From assembly GCA_964440095.1 (NCBI GenBank), contig CAYTPZ010000002.1, forward strand, positions 1-64,000: a stretch of DNA of 64,000 bases. The letters are read 5' to 3'. The notes beneath the pieces were generated by a model that was given only the letters and a program-made list of their open reading frames with translations, did not search any database and was not told where the DNA came from. Source of the DNA: JACNKJ01 sp964440095 (GTDB lineage: Bacteria; Krumholzibacteriota; Krumholzibacteriia; JACNKJ01). Both the position numbers and the translations under genes were made by a program. This document shows positions 27,063-35,978 of the stretch, piece by piece (within the stretch, counting starts at the first letter, position 1; each line of letters begins with the position of its first letter).

Positions 27063-27821
27063 ATGCGAGCGCCCACAAGGAAAGCCCTGATCCTAGTTGT
27101 TCTGGCCGGGGTTTTCACCTCGGCTGCGAGCGCCTTGCCCCTGGATCCCACTTGGACCTTCGCTCCCGTGGATAGCAGCGATTGGCGCGGCGACACCCTT
27201 TCGGTGGCCATGCGCGCCGATCAAGCATCGAGCGGCAGCATGTATCTGGAAAACAGCGGTAGCACGGCGGCGGGACCTTTCACCCTTCAGTTCGCAAGGG
27301 ATCTTCGCTCCGAAAGCGGTGGATCCATACCCACGAGCGCTTTGAGCTTCGACCCGGCGGTGGTGCCCGAACTCGCTGCCGGCGGCACGGCCAGCGTGGG
27401 GGTGGGCATTCATCTTTCACCTCAGACGCCACCCGAAATCTATCGCGGCACGATCCAAGCCCTACTTCCCGACATGAGCGTGCACAGCGAGTGTGTTTTG
27501 GAGCTGCGCGTGCGCAACGATGAAAACCTGCGGGTGGCGCCCAATCCCGTGTACGTCGACAGGCACAGTCAGGTGGATTTCCGCATCGCCGCCCGTTCGG
27601 GCATGAACGTGGACATCGACCTATTCACCATGGGTATGGACAAGGTTCGAACCCTTCACGGTGACGGGCCCTGGAGCAACAACGGTGTCGAAACTTTGAG
27701 CTGGGACTTGACCAACGAAGGTGGCCACCCCGTGGCCTCGGGAATGTACATCGCGCTTGCCCGCTTCGAAGTGGGCGGAGATCGATTCACCGAAACCCAT
27801 CGCGTCATGGTCATCTACTAG
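27063..27821 (+). CDS. Secreted protein with FlgD-like C-terminal domain
   Basis: 252 residues with a signal peptide (ends near FTSAASA). The first ~150 residues look like an all-beta, Ig-type module of no named family. The last ~95 form a FlgD-like domain: VDFRIAARSGMNVDIDLFTM and HPVASGMYIALARFEVGG. It lacks the NPFNP motif seen in the longer exported proteins but has NPVYVDRHS in the equivalent place. Ends 8 bases before the PorV-like gene, with which it is probably co-expressed and possibly surface-located. Function unknown. Confidence 0.75.
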   Translation: MRAPTRKALILVVLAGVFTSAASALPLDPTWTFAPVDSSDWRGDTLSVAMRADQASSGSMYLENSGSTAAGPFTLQFARDLRSESGGSIPTSALSFDPAVVPELAAGGTASVGVGIHLSPQTPPEIYRGTIQALLPDMSVHSECVLELRVRNDENLRVAPNPVYVDRHSQVDFRIAARSGMNVDIDLFTMGMDKVRTLHGDGPWSNNGVETLSWDLTNEGGHPVASGMYIALARFEVGGDRFTETHRVMVIY

Positions 27822-27828
27822 GAGCGAG

Positions 27829-29238
27829 ATGGATAAACCGAAGAATCAAAATATCATCCTCGGCGGATTCATCCTGGCGCTCCTCGTGCTGCTCTGCGTG
27901 GCGACCATCCAGGCCGAAGCCGAACTATACGAATATGTGGGCACCAGCCATTCCGTGTTAAACGCCATTGGCATGGACGCGCGGGCCGCATCCCTGGGAT
28001 GGGCCGTGACCAGCCTCGACATGGGTGTGGCGGGGCTCGAGTTCAACCCGGCCAGCCTGGCCTATCGGCAGAACAAGCAGCTTTACTTCGGGCATACCCG
28101 TTGGGTGATGGACGTGCCCATGGATCAAGTGCTTTACGCCAGCCCACTGCCGGGACAGAGCACCCTCGCCTTCGGTCTACTCCACATGGATATGGGTAGC
28201 GTGGCAGAGACCCTAGAGGATGGCAGCTACACGGGAAACAGTGTGGGCGCCCGCGACATGCAGTTCAGCATGAACTTCACCATGCCGGTGCATCCCATGG
28301 TGCGTGCGGGCGCTCGCGCCAGTTTTATCCATAAGAACTTGGGTGATGAACGGGCCGGCACTTTCACCGGTTCTTTCGGGCTACTCACCCAGGAAATCCA
28401 AGGCATCAGGCTCGGGGCCTCTTGGAATGACGTGGGTCCACCTCTGAAACTCATCGAGGGAAGCTTTCCCTCACCATGGCGATTTCGCTTCGGCGCTTCT
28501 CATCGTCTGGAATTGGCCGAGGGTCATCGTCTGCTCAATTCATTGGATCTCATCTACCCCCAGGATAATTATCCCAGCGTGGGATTCGGAAGCGAGTGGA
28601 CCTGGAGCGACATGGTTTTCCTGCGCGTGGGCTATCGGCGCAGCGTTCAGGATGACGGCATGCCCGAAGGCGATCGCTTCCACTACGGCGGCGGTCTGCG
28701 TGTGAATCATTTCCGCTTTGACTACTCCTATAATTCCCGTGCGGACCTGCAGGGCGCCCACCGGCTTTCGGTAACCTACGATCTTGGCGGCGATGTGAGC
28801 GCGGACGTGCCCAAGCCTTCGCGTTATGTGCGCGGCGCCATGTCGGACGGGCTTCAGTCGCCGCTACCGCCCGACGTGCGAGTGATCACCGAAGAACCTC
28901 CCGTTGAGCCGGCTTCCTATATCACTATCTTCCGCTACCTGGCCTTCAGCGCTGATCGTTCTCGGCTCCTGTCGGGGCAGTATGAAGTGCTCGATGAGTT
29001 CGTAAAGCGCCTGAATGCAGTGCCGGATCTTGTCGGCATCGAGCTGCAGGGATACGAAGAGGGTTCGGGCGAGGCCATCTGGGATCGTAAACGCAGTTTG
29101 CAGAAACTACAGGCTTTTAAAGCCGAACTCGTGCTGCGTGGTATTCCCGCGGACAAAATCGGCCTGGTCGCCTACGGCTCGGATCGATTCACCGAAGACG
29201 ATGCGAAATCACGAATCGAAGTTCATCTGATCAAGTAG
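27829..29238 (+). CDS. PorV/PorQ-like outer-membrane barrel fused to OmpA-like domain
   Basis: 469 residues from the ATG at 27829 (AGGAG just upstream; the frame is open further 5' but overlaps the previous gene). After a signal peptide (IILGGFILALLVLLCVATIQ), residues about 45-340 resemble the PorV/PorQ/UPF0164 barrel family: GMDARAASLGWAVTSLDMG, LEFNPASLAY and alternating strands such as GARASFIHKNLGD. Residues about 360-469 resemble an OmpA-type peptidoglycan-binding domain (FSADRSRLL ... KLQAFKAELVLRGIPADKI). In Bacteroidota PorV shuttles type IX cargo on the outer membrane, and this window encodes probable cargo (69, 3735, 14998). The barrel-OmpA fusion is an inference from the sequence. 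Confidence 0.75.
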   Translation: MDKPKNQNIILGGFILALLVLLCVATIQAEAELYEYVGTSHSVLNAIGMDARAASLGWAVTSLDMGVAGLEFNPASLAYRQNKQLYFGHTRWVMDVPMDQVLYASPLPGQSTLAFGLLHMDMGSVAETLEDGSYTGNSVGARDMQFSMNFTMPVHPMVRAGARASFIHKNLGDERAGTFTGSFGLLTQEIQGIRLGASWNDVGPPLKLIEGSFPSPWRFRFGASHRLELAEGHRLLNSLDLIYPQDNYPSVGFGSEWTWSDMVFLRVGYRRSVQDDGMPEGDRFHYGGGLRVNHFRFDYSYNSRADLQGAHRLSVTYDLGGDVSADVPKPSRYVRGAMSDGLQSPLPPDVRVITEEPPVEPASYITIFRYLAFSADRSRLLSGQYEVLDEFVKRLNAVPDLVGIELQGYEEGSGEAIWDRKRSLQKLQAFKAELVLRGIPADKIGLVAYGSDRFTEDDAKSRIEVHLIK

Positions 29239-29263
29239 ACCATTCGACATCAGCCATTGCACC

Positions 29264-29297
29264 AAAAAGCCCTCGGCTCGCCGAGGGCTTTTGCTTT
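29264..29297. terminator. Bidirectional intrinsic terminator
   Basis: Perfect stem GCCCTCGG / CCGAGGGC with loop CTCG, flanked by AAAAA on the left and TTTTGCTTTT on the right. It separates the convergent PorV-like and FG-GAP genes and can serve both. Confidence 0.9.
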
Positions 29298-29316
29298 TCG
29301 TAGTAGTGTGGGATCG

Positions 29317-30072
29317 CTACTCCCACTTCACCCGTTGCTCGTCGCCGTCGAGAATCAGCACTTCACCCGAGAGACCCACACCCACAATTTCCACGATGCC
29401 GTCGCCGTCGATGTCGAAAAGATCGAAGATGCCGCCGAAGGGATCGTCGTGCACCCATTCGATCTGGCGGAACTTGGCGTCGATGACCTCGCCCGTGTTG
29501 AGAATGATTTCATCAAGCTCATCGCCGTCAATGTCGGCCATGGCGATGTGGGTTGCATTGAACTCTTCACTGCTGCGATAGAGTTCGGTTTCCTCGCCAC
29601 CGGCCATGATCACCAACTTGTCGTCGGCGATGAGAACAATTTCCGGTTGTCCGTCACCATCGGTATCACCCACGGTGAAGCAGTTGATATTGGTGAAGTA
29701 GCCTTCGGGCGTGCGCCATATGTCGGTGAGATTGCCTGATTCCAAAACGAAGAGATCGCCCCGGCGCGTGGTGACCACCAACTCGTTGCGCGTGTCGCCG
29801 GTGGCTTCGGCCAGATGGATTTCCTTCACGGGCGCCCATACTTCCCGTTGTTTGGAAACCTGGAGCCGCCCTGTCATACGATCACGTTCCATAACGATGA
29901 GATTCCCGCGCTCGGTTCCATAAACGAAGGAATCCTTGGTGTCGTCGAGCATCTCGGCGGCCTTGTGATGCTCTACGAAAGACCAGGGATAGGAGATGTT
30001 CACCCAGCGCTGGGCGGCGCCGGGCAGGGCTACAACTACGAGCAGGGTGGTGATCAACAGCAATCGTTTCAT
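29317..30072 (-). CDS. Secreted FG-GAP/VCBS-type repeat protein
   Basis: 251 residues from the ATG at 30072, chosen for its GGAGGAAAG ribosome-binding site and signal peptide (MKRLLLITTLLVVVALPG). The mature protein carries repeated blades with calcium-binding-type loops: DTDGDGQPEIVLI, DIDGDELDEIIL and DIDGDGIVEIVGV. This FG-GAP/VCBS pattern forms beta-propellers used in adhesion or ligand binding. About 250 residues suits a partial or small propeller. Single gene, divergent from yicC. No partner identified. Confidence 0.82.
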   Translation of the reverse strand: MKRLLLITTLLVVVALPGAAQRWVNISYPWSFVEHHKAAEMLDDTKDSFVYGTERGNLIVMERDRMTGRLQVSKQREVWAPVKEIHLAEATGDTRNELVVTTRRGDLFVLESGNLTDIWRTPEGYFTNINCFTVGDTDGDGQPEIVLIADDKLVIMAGGEETELYRSSEEFNATHIAMADIDGDELDEIILNTGEVIDAKFRQIEWVHDDPFGGIFDLFDIDGDGIVEIVGVGLSGEVLILDGDEQRVKWE

Positions 30073-30165
30073 GGCTTTCCTCCAGTGGACGAAAGATAGC
30101 ACGCAGGCAAGGCTTGCGGCCAGTCCCTTGCTCGCCCATACTCGCCCTCAATCAGGGAGGTGAGC

Positions 30166-31038
30166 GTGCTTCGTTCCATGACCGGTTACGGTGGCGCCAA
30201 GTTACAGGCCGAGGGCCTCGAGCTGCAGGTGGACATCAAGTCCGTTAACAATCGTTTCTTCGACTTCCAGCCCCGGCTTTCCCGGGATCTGCAATTCCTG
30301 GAAGGTGAAATCCTCGAGAAGGTCAAGGCGGGCCTGGGCCGCGGCCGCGTGTCGGTGACGGTTAACATTGAGCGCCAGGCAGGCAGCGAGCTTCCCGAAC
30401 TCAACGAGGAAATGCTCGAGCTTTACCTGCAGGCTCATAAACGCATCAAGGGCGCCGAGCGTCTGAGCGCCGGCAACGCCACCGACCTGCTTTCCCTGCC
30501 CGATCTATTCCGCGCGCCTGTCGAGGAGATCGATAGCGATCGCCTGCGCGAACTGGCTTTGGGCTGCGTGGATGATGCCGTGGCCGATATCATCGCCATG
30601 AAGGAACGCGAGGGCGCCGCCCTGGGCGATGAGCTGGCCGGCCGGCTGGACCTGCTGGAATCCGCCGTTTCCCGTGTGGAGGACGCCCTTCCCCAGGTGC
30701 GCGAGGGCCTGCGCAGCCGCCTGCGCGAGCGCCTGGATGAGTTGCTGGAGAACGTGCCGGTGGACGAGCAGCGCCTGGCCATGGAGGCCGCCGTTTTGGT
30801 GGACAAGGCCGACGTGACCGAGGAAATCGTGCGACTGCAAAGTCATATTCATCAGTTCCGCGAGGCCCTGGACGACGGCGGTGAAGTCTCAAAAAAACTG
30901 GGATTCCTGCTCCAGGAAGTGCTTCGCGAGGCCAATACAATTGGTTCCAAGTCTCAGGATCTAGCGATCACCCGCGATGTTTTGTTGATTAAGGAGGAGA
31001 CCGAGAAGCTCCGGGAGCAGATCCTCAATTTAGAGTAG
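30166..31038 (+). CDS. YicC-family endoribonuclease
   Basis: 290 residues. The N-terminal SMTGYGGAKLQ and SVNNRFFDF stretches and the C-terminal ending EEIVRLQSHIHQFR and KLGFLLQEVLREANTIGSKS are diagnostic of YicC, an RNase acting on small RNAs in E. coli. The GTG at 30166 is preferred because GGAGGTGA (30156-30163) lies at the right distance and gives an LRSMTGYGG start as in relatives; a GTG at 30160 would overlap that site. First gene of a run through gmk, rpoZ, coaBC, udg and dnaB. Confidence 0.92.
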   Translation: MLRSMTGYGGAKLQAEGLELQVDIKSVNNRFFDFQPRLSRDLQFLEGEILEKVKAGLGRGRVSVTVNIERQAGSELPELNEEMLELYLQAHKRIKGAERLSAGNATDLLSLPDLFRAPVEEIDSDRLRELALGCVDDAVADIIAMKEREGAALGDELAGRLDLLESAVSRVEDALPQVREGLRSRLRERLDELLENVPVDEQRLAMEAAVLVDKADVTEEIVRLQSHIHQFREALDDGGEVSKKLGFLLQEVLREANTIGSKSQDLAITRDVLLIKEETEKLREQILNLE

Positions 31039-31070
31039 ATCCGCAGGGGCGTGGCAGGAGGGATCCTTCA

Positions 31071-31715
31071 ATGGTCATGGCCCCAGGCGAAGCGTCGGCG
31101 GTGGTGGTTTCGGGCCCATCGGGCAGCGGAAAGACCACCCTAGTCAAGCATCTCATGCTGCGTTACCCCAACAGCCATTTTTCCATCAGCGCTACCACTC
31201 GCGCCCTCAGGGGCGAGGAAGTGGACGGCGTCGATTATCGCTTCATCAGCCGCGAGAAGTTCGAATCCCTACGTGATGCGAGCGAAATGCTCGAATGGGC
31301 CGAGGTCCACGGAGAGTTCTACGGCACCCCGCGCAAGGAAGTGGAGAAGGCCCTGGATCAGAACCTCCACGTATTCCTCGACATCGACGTGCAAGGCGGA
31401 CTTCAAGTTAAGGAGGCTCTGGGCCCCAGAGCATGGCTGCTTTATGTGCTGCCGCCGGATCGGGAAACCCTGGAAACTCGCCTGCGAGGGCGCGGAACCG
31501 AGGACGAGGAGAAGGTGGCCCTGCGCCTGACCAATGCCCTGGGCGAACTGGCCGAGTTGCCCCGATACGACGCGGTGGTAGTCAATGACGATCTGGCCCG
31601 CGCCGTGGACCAGGCCGACGAGCTGATGCGGAATCTCCAACACAATAAAAATGAATGGTTTAGCTCGGGCGGCCGGGAAATGCTGAAGGAACGCTTCGGC
31701 CTGGATCTTCCCTGA
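31071..31715 (+). CDS. gmk: Guanylate kinase
   Basis: 214 residues. Phosphorylates GMP to GDP. P-loop SGPSGSGKTTLVK is at residues 14-26, then FSISATTRALRGEEVDGVDY (GMP-binding) and EVHGEFYGTPRKEVE; the lid-side motif is LETRLRGRGTEDEE. Family-standard length. AGGAGGG upstream of the ATG. The yicC-gmk-rpoZ-coaBC order is common in bacteria. Confidence 0.97.
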   Translation: MVMAPGEASAVVVSGPSGSGKTTLVKHLMLRYPNSHFSISATTRALRGEEVDGVDYRFISREKFESLRDASEMLEWAEVHGEFYGTPRKEVEKALDQNLHVFLDIDVQGGLQVKEALGPRAWLLYVLPPDRETLETRLRGRGTEDEEKVALRLTNALGELAELPRYDAVVVNDDLARAVDQADELMRNLQHNKNEWFSSGGREMLKERFGLDLP

Positions 31716-31790
31716 ATTGCGCGACGGCCTTTCATTTGCTAATATCCAGACTCTTGAATCCCCCCTTAAACCGTTACCCGAGGTGATCGC

Positions 31791-32039
31791 ATGGGTTTTG
31801 TGCCCACTGAAAAGCTGACGAATGTGATCGACAACAAGTATGAGGCCATCCTGGTGGCGGCCAAGGAAGCGCGGGTGCGCAATAGCATCGCCCAGCTTTC
31901 CGATTGGGATCCCGATCACGAGCGCCCCAAGATCACCTCGGTGGCCTTGGATCGATTGACTCAGGGACACGTGGAATATACTCACGTAGACCCCGATGAA
32001 GTGGCCGAGGTCGAAGAGGCCGAAACGGAAGATGAGTAG
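31791..32039 (+). CDS. rpoZ: RNA polymerase omega subunit
   Basis: 82 residues. Small RNA polymerase subunit that helps assemble the beta' subunit. Seen: NKYEAILVAAKEARVRN near the start, the conserved omega helix, and an acidic C-terminal tail (DPDEVAEVEEAETEDE). The position between gmk and coaBC supports the call. An AGGTGAT site lies upstream, and its last 8 bases overlap coaBC. Confidence 0.92.
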   Translation: MGFVPTEKLTNVIDNKYEAILVAAKEARVRNSIAQLSDWDPDHERPKITSVALDRLTQGHVEYTHVDPDEVAEVEEAETEDE

Positions 32040-33297
32040 TGCAAAGAAACCCGGTCGCGAAAATCTGAGAGGCGTCAGGGTTCTGCTGGGCGTAACCGGC
32101 GGCATCGCGGCTTACAAGGCCGCCTACCTGGTTCGTCTCCTGCGCAAGGCCGAAGCCGAAGTGGTGGTGACCATGACGGAGTCGGCCTCTCGTTTTATAG
32201 GGAAGGCCACGCTGGAAACCCTCAGCGGAAATCCCGTGGTGGACAATCTCTGGCAGCCCGCACTTCCCCGCGAACTCAGCGACGTGGAACATATCGGTCT
32301 GGTGAAGTGGGCCGACTTCGCCATCATGGCGCCGGCCACCATGAACTCTCTGGGAAAACTCGCCCGCGGTTTGGCCGACGACGCCTTATCCACCATCTTC
32401 GCCGCCTTCGAAGCCGAGCGCGTGCTTTTGGCACCGGCCATGAACACCGGCATGTGGCAAAACGCCGCCACCCGCGAGAACATGGGCCTGCTCGCCCGGC
32501 GCGGCTACGGCATCCTGGGGCCAGGTCGCGGCGAACTGGCCTGCGGCGATGAAGATGAAGGCCGCATGCTCGAGCCCGAAGAACTGCTGGCCGCCCTGGA
32601 AGAAAAAGCCGAGCGCCCTTCGGGTCTGCTCAGCGGACGACAAGTGCTCGTGAGCGCAGGGCCCACCCGCGAGGCTTTGGATCCCGTGCGATACATCAGT
32701 AATCCATCTACCGGCACCATGGGACGGGCCATTGCCCTGGCCGCCTGGCGCGAGGGCGCCGAGGTGGCCTTGGTGGCCGGCCCCGGCGTAGCGGCAACGC
32801 CGGCCCCCTTGCATCGCGTGAACGTGGAGAGCTCGGCTGAAATGGCCGATGCGCTGCTCGCGGTCGCGAAAGAGGCCGATTTGGTGGTCATGGCCGCGGC
32901 CGTGGCGGACTATCGTCCCAAGTCTCGCTCGGATGAAAAGATCAAGAAGACCGGCGAGGCCATGGAGCTTTCGCTGGAACCCACGCTGGATATTCTCTCC
33001 GCCATGCGCGACCGCAACCTGGGTGGCTTCCGCGTTGGATTCGCCATGGAAACCGGCCAAGCCGAGTCGCGCGCTCAGGCCAAGCTTGAGGCCAAAGGAC
33101 TTGACCTCATCGTGGCCAACGACCTCGAAGAAGAAGGCGCGGGCTTCGGGAAAGACAGCAATCGTGTGACGGTCTTGGGGCTGCAGGGCTTTCGCATGGA
33201 ATATCCCCTCATGGCCAAGGAAGACTTGGGTCGGCAATTGGTGTCGCTCATCGCCGAACGCGCCTTCGGGCAAACCCGTGGGAAGGCCAATGGATAA
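32032..33297 (+). CDS. coaBC: Bifunctional phosphopantothenoylcysteine decarboxylase/synthetase
   Basis: 421 residues. Makes 4'-phosphopantetheine from phosphopantothenate and cysteine in coenzyme A synthesis. CoaC part: VLLGVTGGIAAYKAAYLVRL, then APAMNTGMWQNAATRENM carrying the PxMNxxMW motif, and the ACGDEDEGRM active-site Cys region. CoaB part: VLVSAGPTREALDPVRYISN and ADLVVMAAAVADYRPK. The ATG at 32032 lies inside the end of rpoZ (8-bp overlap) and its own end overlaps the uracil-DNA glycosylase gene by 8 bp, so expression is probably coupled. Confidence 0.96.
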   Translation: MSSAKKPGRENLRGVRVLLGVTGGIAAYKAAYLVRLLRKAEAEVVVTMTESASRFIGKATLETLSGNPVVDNLWQPALPRELSDVEHIGLVKWADFAIMAPATMNSLGKLARGLADDALSTIFAAFEAERVLLAPAMNTGMWQNAATRENMGLLARRGYGILGPGRGELACGDEDEGRMLEPEELLAALEEKAERPSGLLSGRQVLVSAGPTREALDPVRYISNPSTGTMGRAIALAAWREGAEVALVAGPGVAATPAPLHRVNVESSAEMADALLAVAKEADLVVMAAAVADYRPKSRSDEKIKKTGEAMELSLEPTLDILSAMRDRNLGGFRVGFAMETGQAESRAQAKLEAKGLDLIVANDLEEEGAGFGKDSNRVTVLGLQGFRMEYPLMAKEDLGRQLVSLIAERAFGQTRGKANG

Positions 33298-34039
33298 ACG
33301 TGAAGAGGCCATCAAGCTGCTTCGCACATGGGTGCGCCAGCAACATGCTTCGGGCGTGGAGCGTGTAGTCTATGATCGCGAGCATAAGGCTGTTGCCATC
33401 CTCGATGAAAAGCCCGTGGCCGAAGTGGAAACGGCCATCCCGGCCCTGCGCGATTCGCTGGAAGAGAAGTTTCCGGCCTGGGTCGGTAGCGAGCTTTTAC
33501 CTTTGGCCAAAGATATTCTCGCCTGCGAGAATTGCAGCCTCTGCGAAACCCGAACCCAGGCGGTGCCGGGAGTCGGTCACGCCAAGGCCAAGCTGGTTTT
33601 CGTGGGTGAAGCGCCGGGTGCTGAAGAGGATCGTCAGGGCATTCCCTTTGTGGGACGAGCCGGGCAGTTGCTCGACAAAATTCTCGCGGCCATCGATCTG
33701 TCGCGGGACGATGTGCATATCCTTAATATTCTCAAGTGCCGGCCGCCGGAGAATCGGAACCCCGCGCCGGATGAAATTGTGGCCTGCCGGCCATTTCTGG
33801 AGCGGCAACTGGAAATTCTCGAGCCCAAGATCATCGTGGGGCTGGGACTTTTTTCATCTCAGTGGCTCACAGGAAAAAAAGTTTCCCTGACCAAGTTGCG
33901 CGAGACCGGTCCGCACGAGTATGCTGGCATTCAGGTTTACGCCACCTACCACCCGGCCGCCTTGCTTCGCAATCCCAATTGGAGGCGTCCCGCCTGGGTT
34001 GACTTTCAGGCCATTCGCAAGGAGTACGATCGTCTGTGA
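33290..34039 (+). CDS. Family 4 uracil-DNA glycosylase (iron-sulfur)
   Basis: 249 residues. Removes uracil from DNA. Family 4 features: four Cys for a 4Fe-4S cluster (ACENCSLC, LKCRPPENRNP, VACRPF) and the catalytic GEAPGAEEDRQGIPFVGRAG block, plus TYHPAALLRNP near the end. The N-terminal ~75 residues before the first Cys pair are a helical extension often seen in this subfamily. The ATG at 33290 is preferred to an in-frame GTG at 33278. Overlaps coaBC by 8 bp and dnaB by 4 bp. Confidence 0.95.
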   Translation: MDKREEAIKLLRTWVRQQHASGVERVVYDREHKAVAILDEKPVAEVETAIPALRDSLEEKFPAWVGSELLPLAKDILACENCSLCETRTQAVPGVGHAKAKLVFVGEAPGAEEDRQGIPFVGRAGQLLDKILAAIDLSRDDVHILNILKCRPPENRNPAPDEIVACRPFLERQLEILEPKIIVGLGLFSSQWLTGKKVSLTKLRETGPHEYAGIQVYATYHPAALLRNPNWRRPAWVDFQAIRKEYDRL

Positions 34040-35436
34040 GCGCCAGCTTCGAATCCACCGGAACTCGCACCGCGTCCAGCGGCAATGTGGACTCGCGACG
34101 CCTGCCGCCCCAGAGCCTGGAAGCGGAGGAAGCGGTACTGGGAGCCTTGCTCCTGGATCGCGCCGCCATTCACCAGGCCATGGAGTTGCTCGAGCCCGAG
34201 CAATTCTACGCTCCCAAGAACGCCGAGATTTTCAGTTCCATGGTGGGTCTCTACCAGCGTGGTGAAGCGGTGGACCTGGTCACCCTCAGCGAGGAACTCA
34301 AAAAGCGTGGCACCCTCGATTCCGCGGGCGGCTCCAGTTATCTGGGCAGCTTGCAGGCCAGCGTGGCCACCGGCGCCAACGTTGCGCACTACGCGCGCAT
34401 CGTCATCGAGAAGGCCACCCTGCGCGGAATGATCAGCGCGGCGGGGAAGATCGTCGAAAACTGCTACGAAGGACGCGAGGATCCGGCCGACGTGCTCGAC
34501 CGCGCCGAAGCCGAGATCATGTCCATCAGCCAGGGGCGGCTGAAGCAGGGTTTTCAGCAGGTCAAAGACATCCTCATGTCTTCCTTCGAGGAAATTCAGA
34601 AACAGTACCAGAGCAAGGGCGCGCTCACCGGCGTACCCACGGGTTACACGAAGCTCGACGAAATGACCGGCGGCATGCAGGCCGGCGACATGATCATTGT
34701 GGCCGCGCGTCCTTCCATGGGTAAGACGGCTCTTTGTTTGAACATCGCGCAGACGGCGGCCATCGAGCACAAGAAAAAGGTGGCCATCTTCTCGCTGGAA
34801 ATGAGCAAGGAAGCGCTGGTGCAGCGCCTGCTCACTTCCGAAGCGCGAGTGAACGCGCACCAGTTACGTACGGGACATCTGCGCGACGACGATTGGCAGC
34901 TTCTCACCGAAGCGGCGGGGCATCTGGCTTCCGCGCCTATTTTTATCGACGATTCGGCGGCCTCCACGGTTTTGGAAATGCGCGCCAAGGCGCGGCGCTT
35001 GCAGTCGCAGCATGGGCTCGACATGGTCATCGTGGACTACCTGCAGCTCATGCGCGCAACCGGTCGTTCGGACAATCGCCAGCAGGAAATCACCGAAATC
35101 AGCCGCGGGCTTAAGGCTCTGGCCAAAGAGCTATCCGTGCCGGTGATGGCGCTCAGCCAGCTAAGTCGCGCCGTGGTGCAGCGTGGTGGGGACAAGCGTC
35201 CCATGTTGTCGGATCTTCGCGAAAGTGGAGCCTTGGAGCAGGACGCCGACGTGGTGATGTTCATCAATCGTCCCGAAATGTACGACGACAGCGACATGGA
35301 CGCCGAAGGCGTGGCCGAAATCATCATCGGCAAACAGCGCAACGGTCCCACGGGATCAATGAAACTCACCTTCGTGAAAGACTACACGCGCTTCGAGAAT
35401 CCCGCTCCCGGCGACTACGACGACTACGACGTTTGA
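34036..35436 (+). CDS. dnaB: Replicative DNA helicase DnaB
   Basis: 466 residues. Unwinds DNA at the replication fork. N-terminal domain begins RLPPQSLEAEEAVLGALLLD; the RecA-like domain has TGYTKLDEMTGGMQAGDMII, Walker A ARPSMGKTALCLNIA, Walker B GLDMVIVDYLQLM, and the DnaB motif LSQLSRAVVQRGGDKRPMLS. No intein. The GTG start overlaps the upstream TGA (GTGA). Confidence 0.97.
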   Translation: MSASFESTGTRTASSGNVDSRRLPPQSLEAEEAVLGALLLDRAAIHQAMELLEPEQFYAPKNAEIFSSMVGLYQRGEAVDLVTLSEELKKRGTLDSAGGSSYLGSLQASVATGANVAHYARIVIEKATLRGMISAAGKIVENCYEGREDPADVLDRAEAEIMSISQGRLKQGFQQVKDILMSSFEEIQKQYQSKGALTGVPTGYTKLDEMTGGMQAGDMIIVAARPSMGKTALCLNIAQTAAIEHKKKVAIFSLEMSKEALVQRLLTSEARVNAHQLRTGHLRDDDWQLLTEAAGHLASAPIFIDDSAASTVLEMRAKARRLQSQHGLDMVIVDYLQLMRATGRSDNRQQEITEISRGLKALAKELSVPVMALSQLSRAVVQRGGDKRPMLSDLRESGALEQDADVVMFINRPEMYDDSDMDAEGVAEIIIGKQRNGPTGSMKLTFVKDYTRFENPAPGDYDDYDV

Positions 35437-35444
35437 GCGCGATC

Positions 35445-35837
35445 ATGCATCCCCTTCGCATTATGGAAACCTGCCTCTACGCCGACGACTTGGCTGCCGC
35501 CGAAGATTTCTACAGCCGTGTTCTGGGCCTCGAAATATTCACCCGCGATGCTGGGCGACACGTGTTCTTCAAACTCGGCGACAGCATGTTGCTGATCTTC
35601 AATCCCGCCGACAGCTCCCAGCAAAGCCATCTGCCCGCCCATGGGCAGCAAGGCGCCGGGCACCTGGCCCTGGCTGCGGAAGAATCCGAATTGGACGAAT
35701 GGCAAGATCGCCTGGCAGCGGCGAATGTCGTCATCGAACGCGATTACCTTTGGCCCCAAGGTGGGCGCTCCCTCTACTTCCGCGACCCAGCGGGAAACAG
35801 CGTCGAAATTGTTAGTCCGAAAATTTGGGAATTGTAA
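35445..35837 (+). CDS. VOC/glyoxalase-fold protein
   Basis: 130 residues. Two beta-alpha-beta-beta-beta units of the vicinal-oxygen-chelate fold: METCLYADDLAAAEDFYSRV with LGLEIFTRDAGRH, and GHLALAAEESELDEW through SLYFRDPAGNSVEIVSP. Conserved FRDPAGN and Glu positions suit a metal-binding enzyme, but substrate and even enzymatic role are open (dioxygenase, lyase or resistance protein). The ATG at 35445 is used; a TTG at 35433 overlapping the dnaB stop is an alternative. Probable last gene of the operon. Confidence 0.85.
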   Translation: MHPLRIMETCLYADDLAAAEDFYSRVLGLEIFTRDAGRHVFFKLGDSMLLIFNPADSSQQSHLPAHGQQGAGHLALAAEESELDEWQDRLAAANVVIERDYLWPQGGRSLYFRDPAGNSVEIVSPKIWEL

Positions 35838-35866
35838 GGTCGGTCAGCCGCCTCACCGAAACAGTA

Positions 35867-35893
35867 TTAACCTGTTTATTTACAGATGGTTAA
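35867..35893. promoter_or_regulatory. Possible operator (inverted repeat TTAACC-15-GGTTAA)
   Basis: AT-rich inverted repeat with 6-bp arms 86 bases before the octaheme cytochrome gene, in a 141-bp gap whose AT content is above the surroundings. It could be a regulator site for the cytochrome or simply chance. Confidence 0.25.
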
Positions 35894-35978
35894 CAATGAT
35901 CCCCCCTTGCGTGCAGGCCAGGAAGGGTGACATCTTGGGGGCATCAGGATCCACAAGTCTTCATCCGGGAGGATAACC

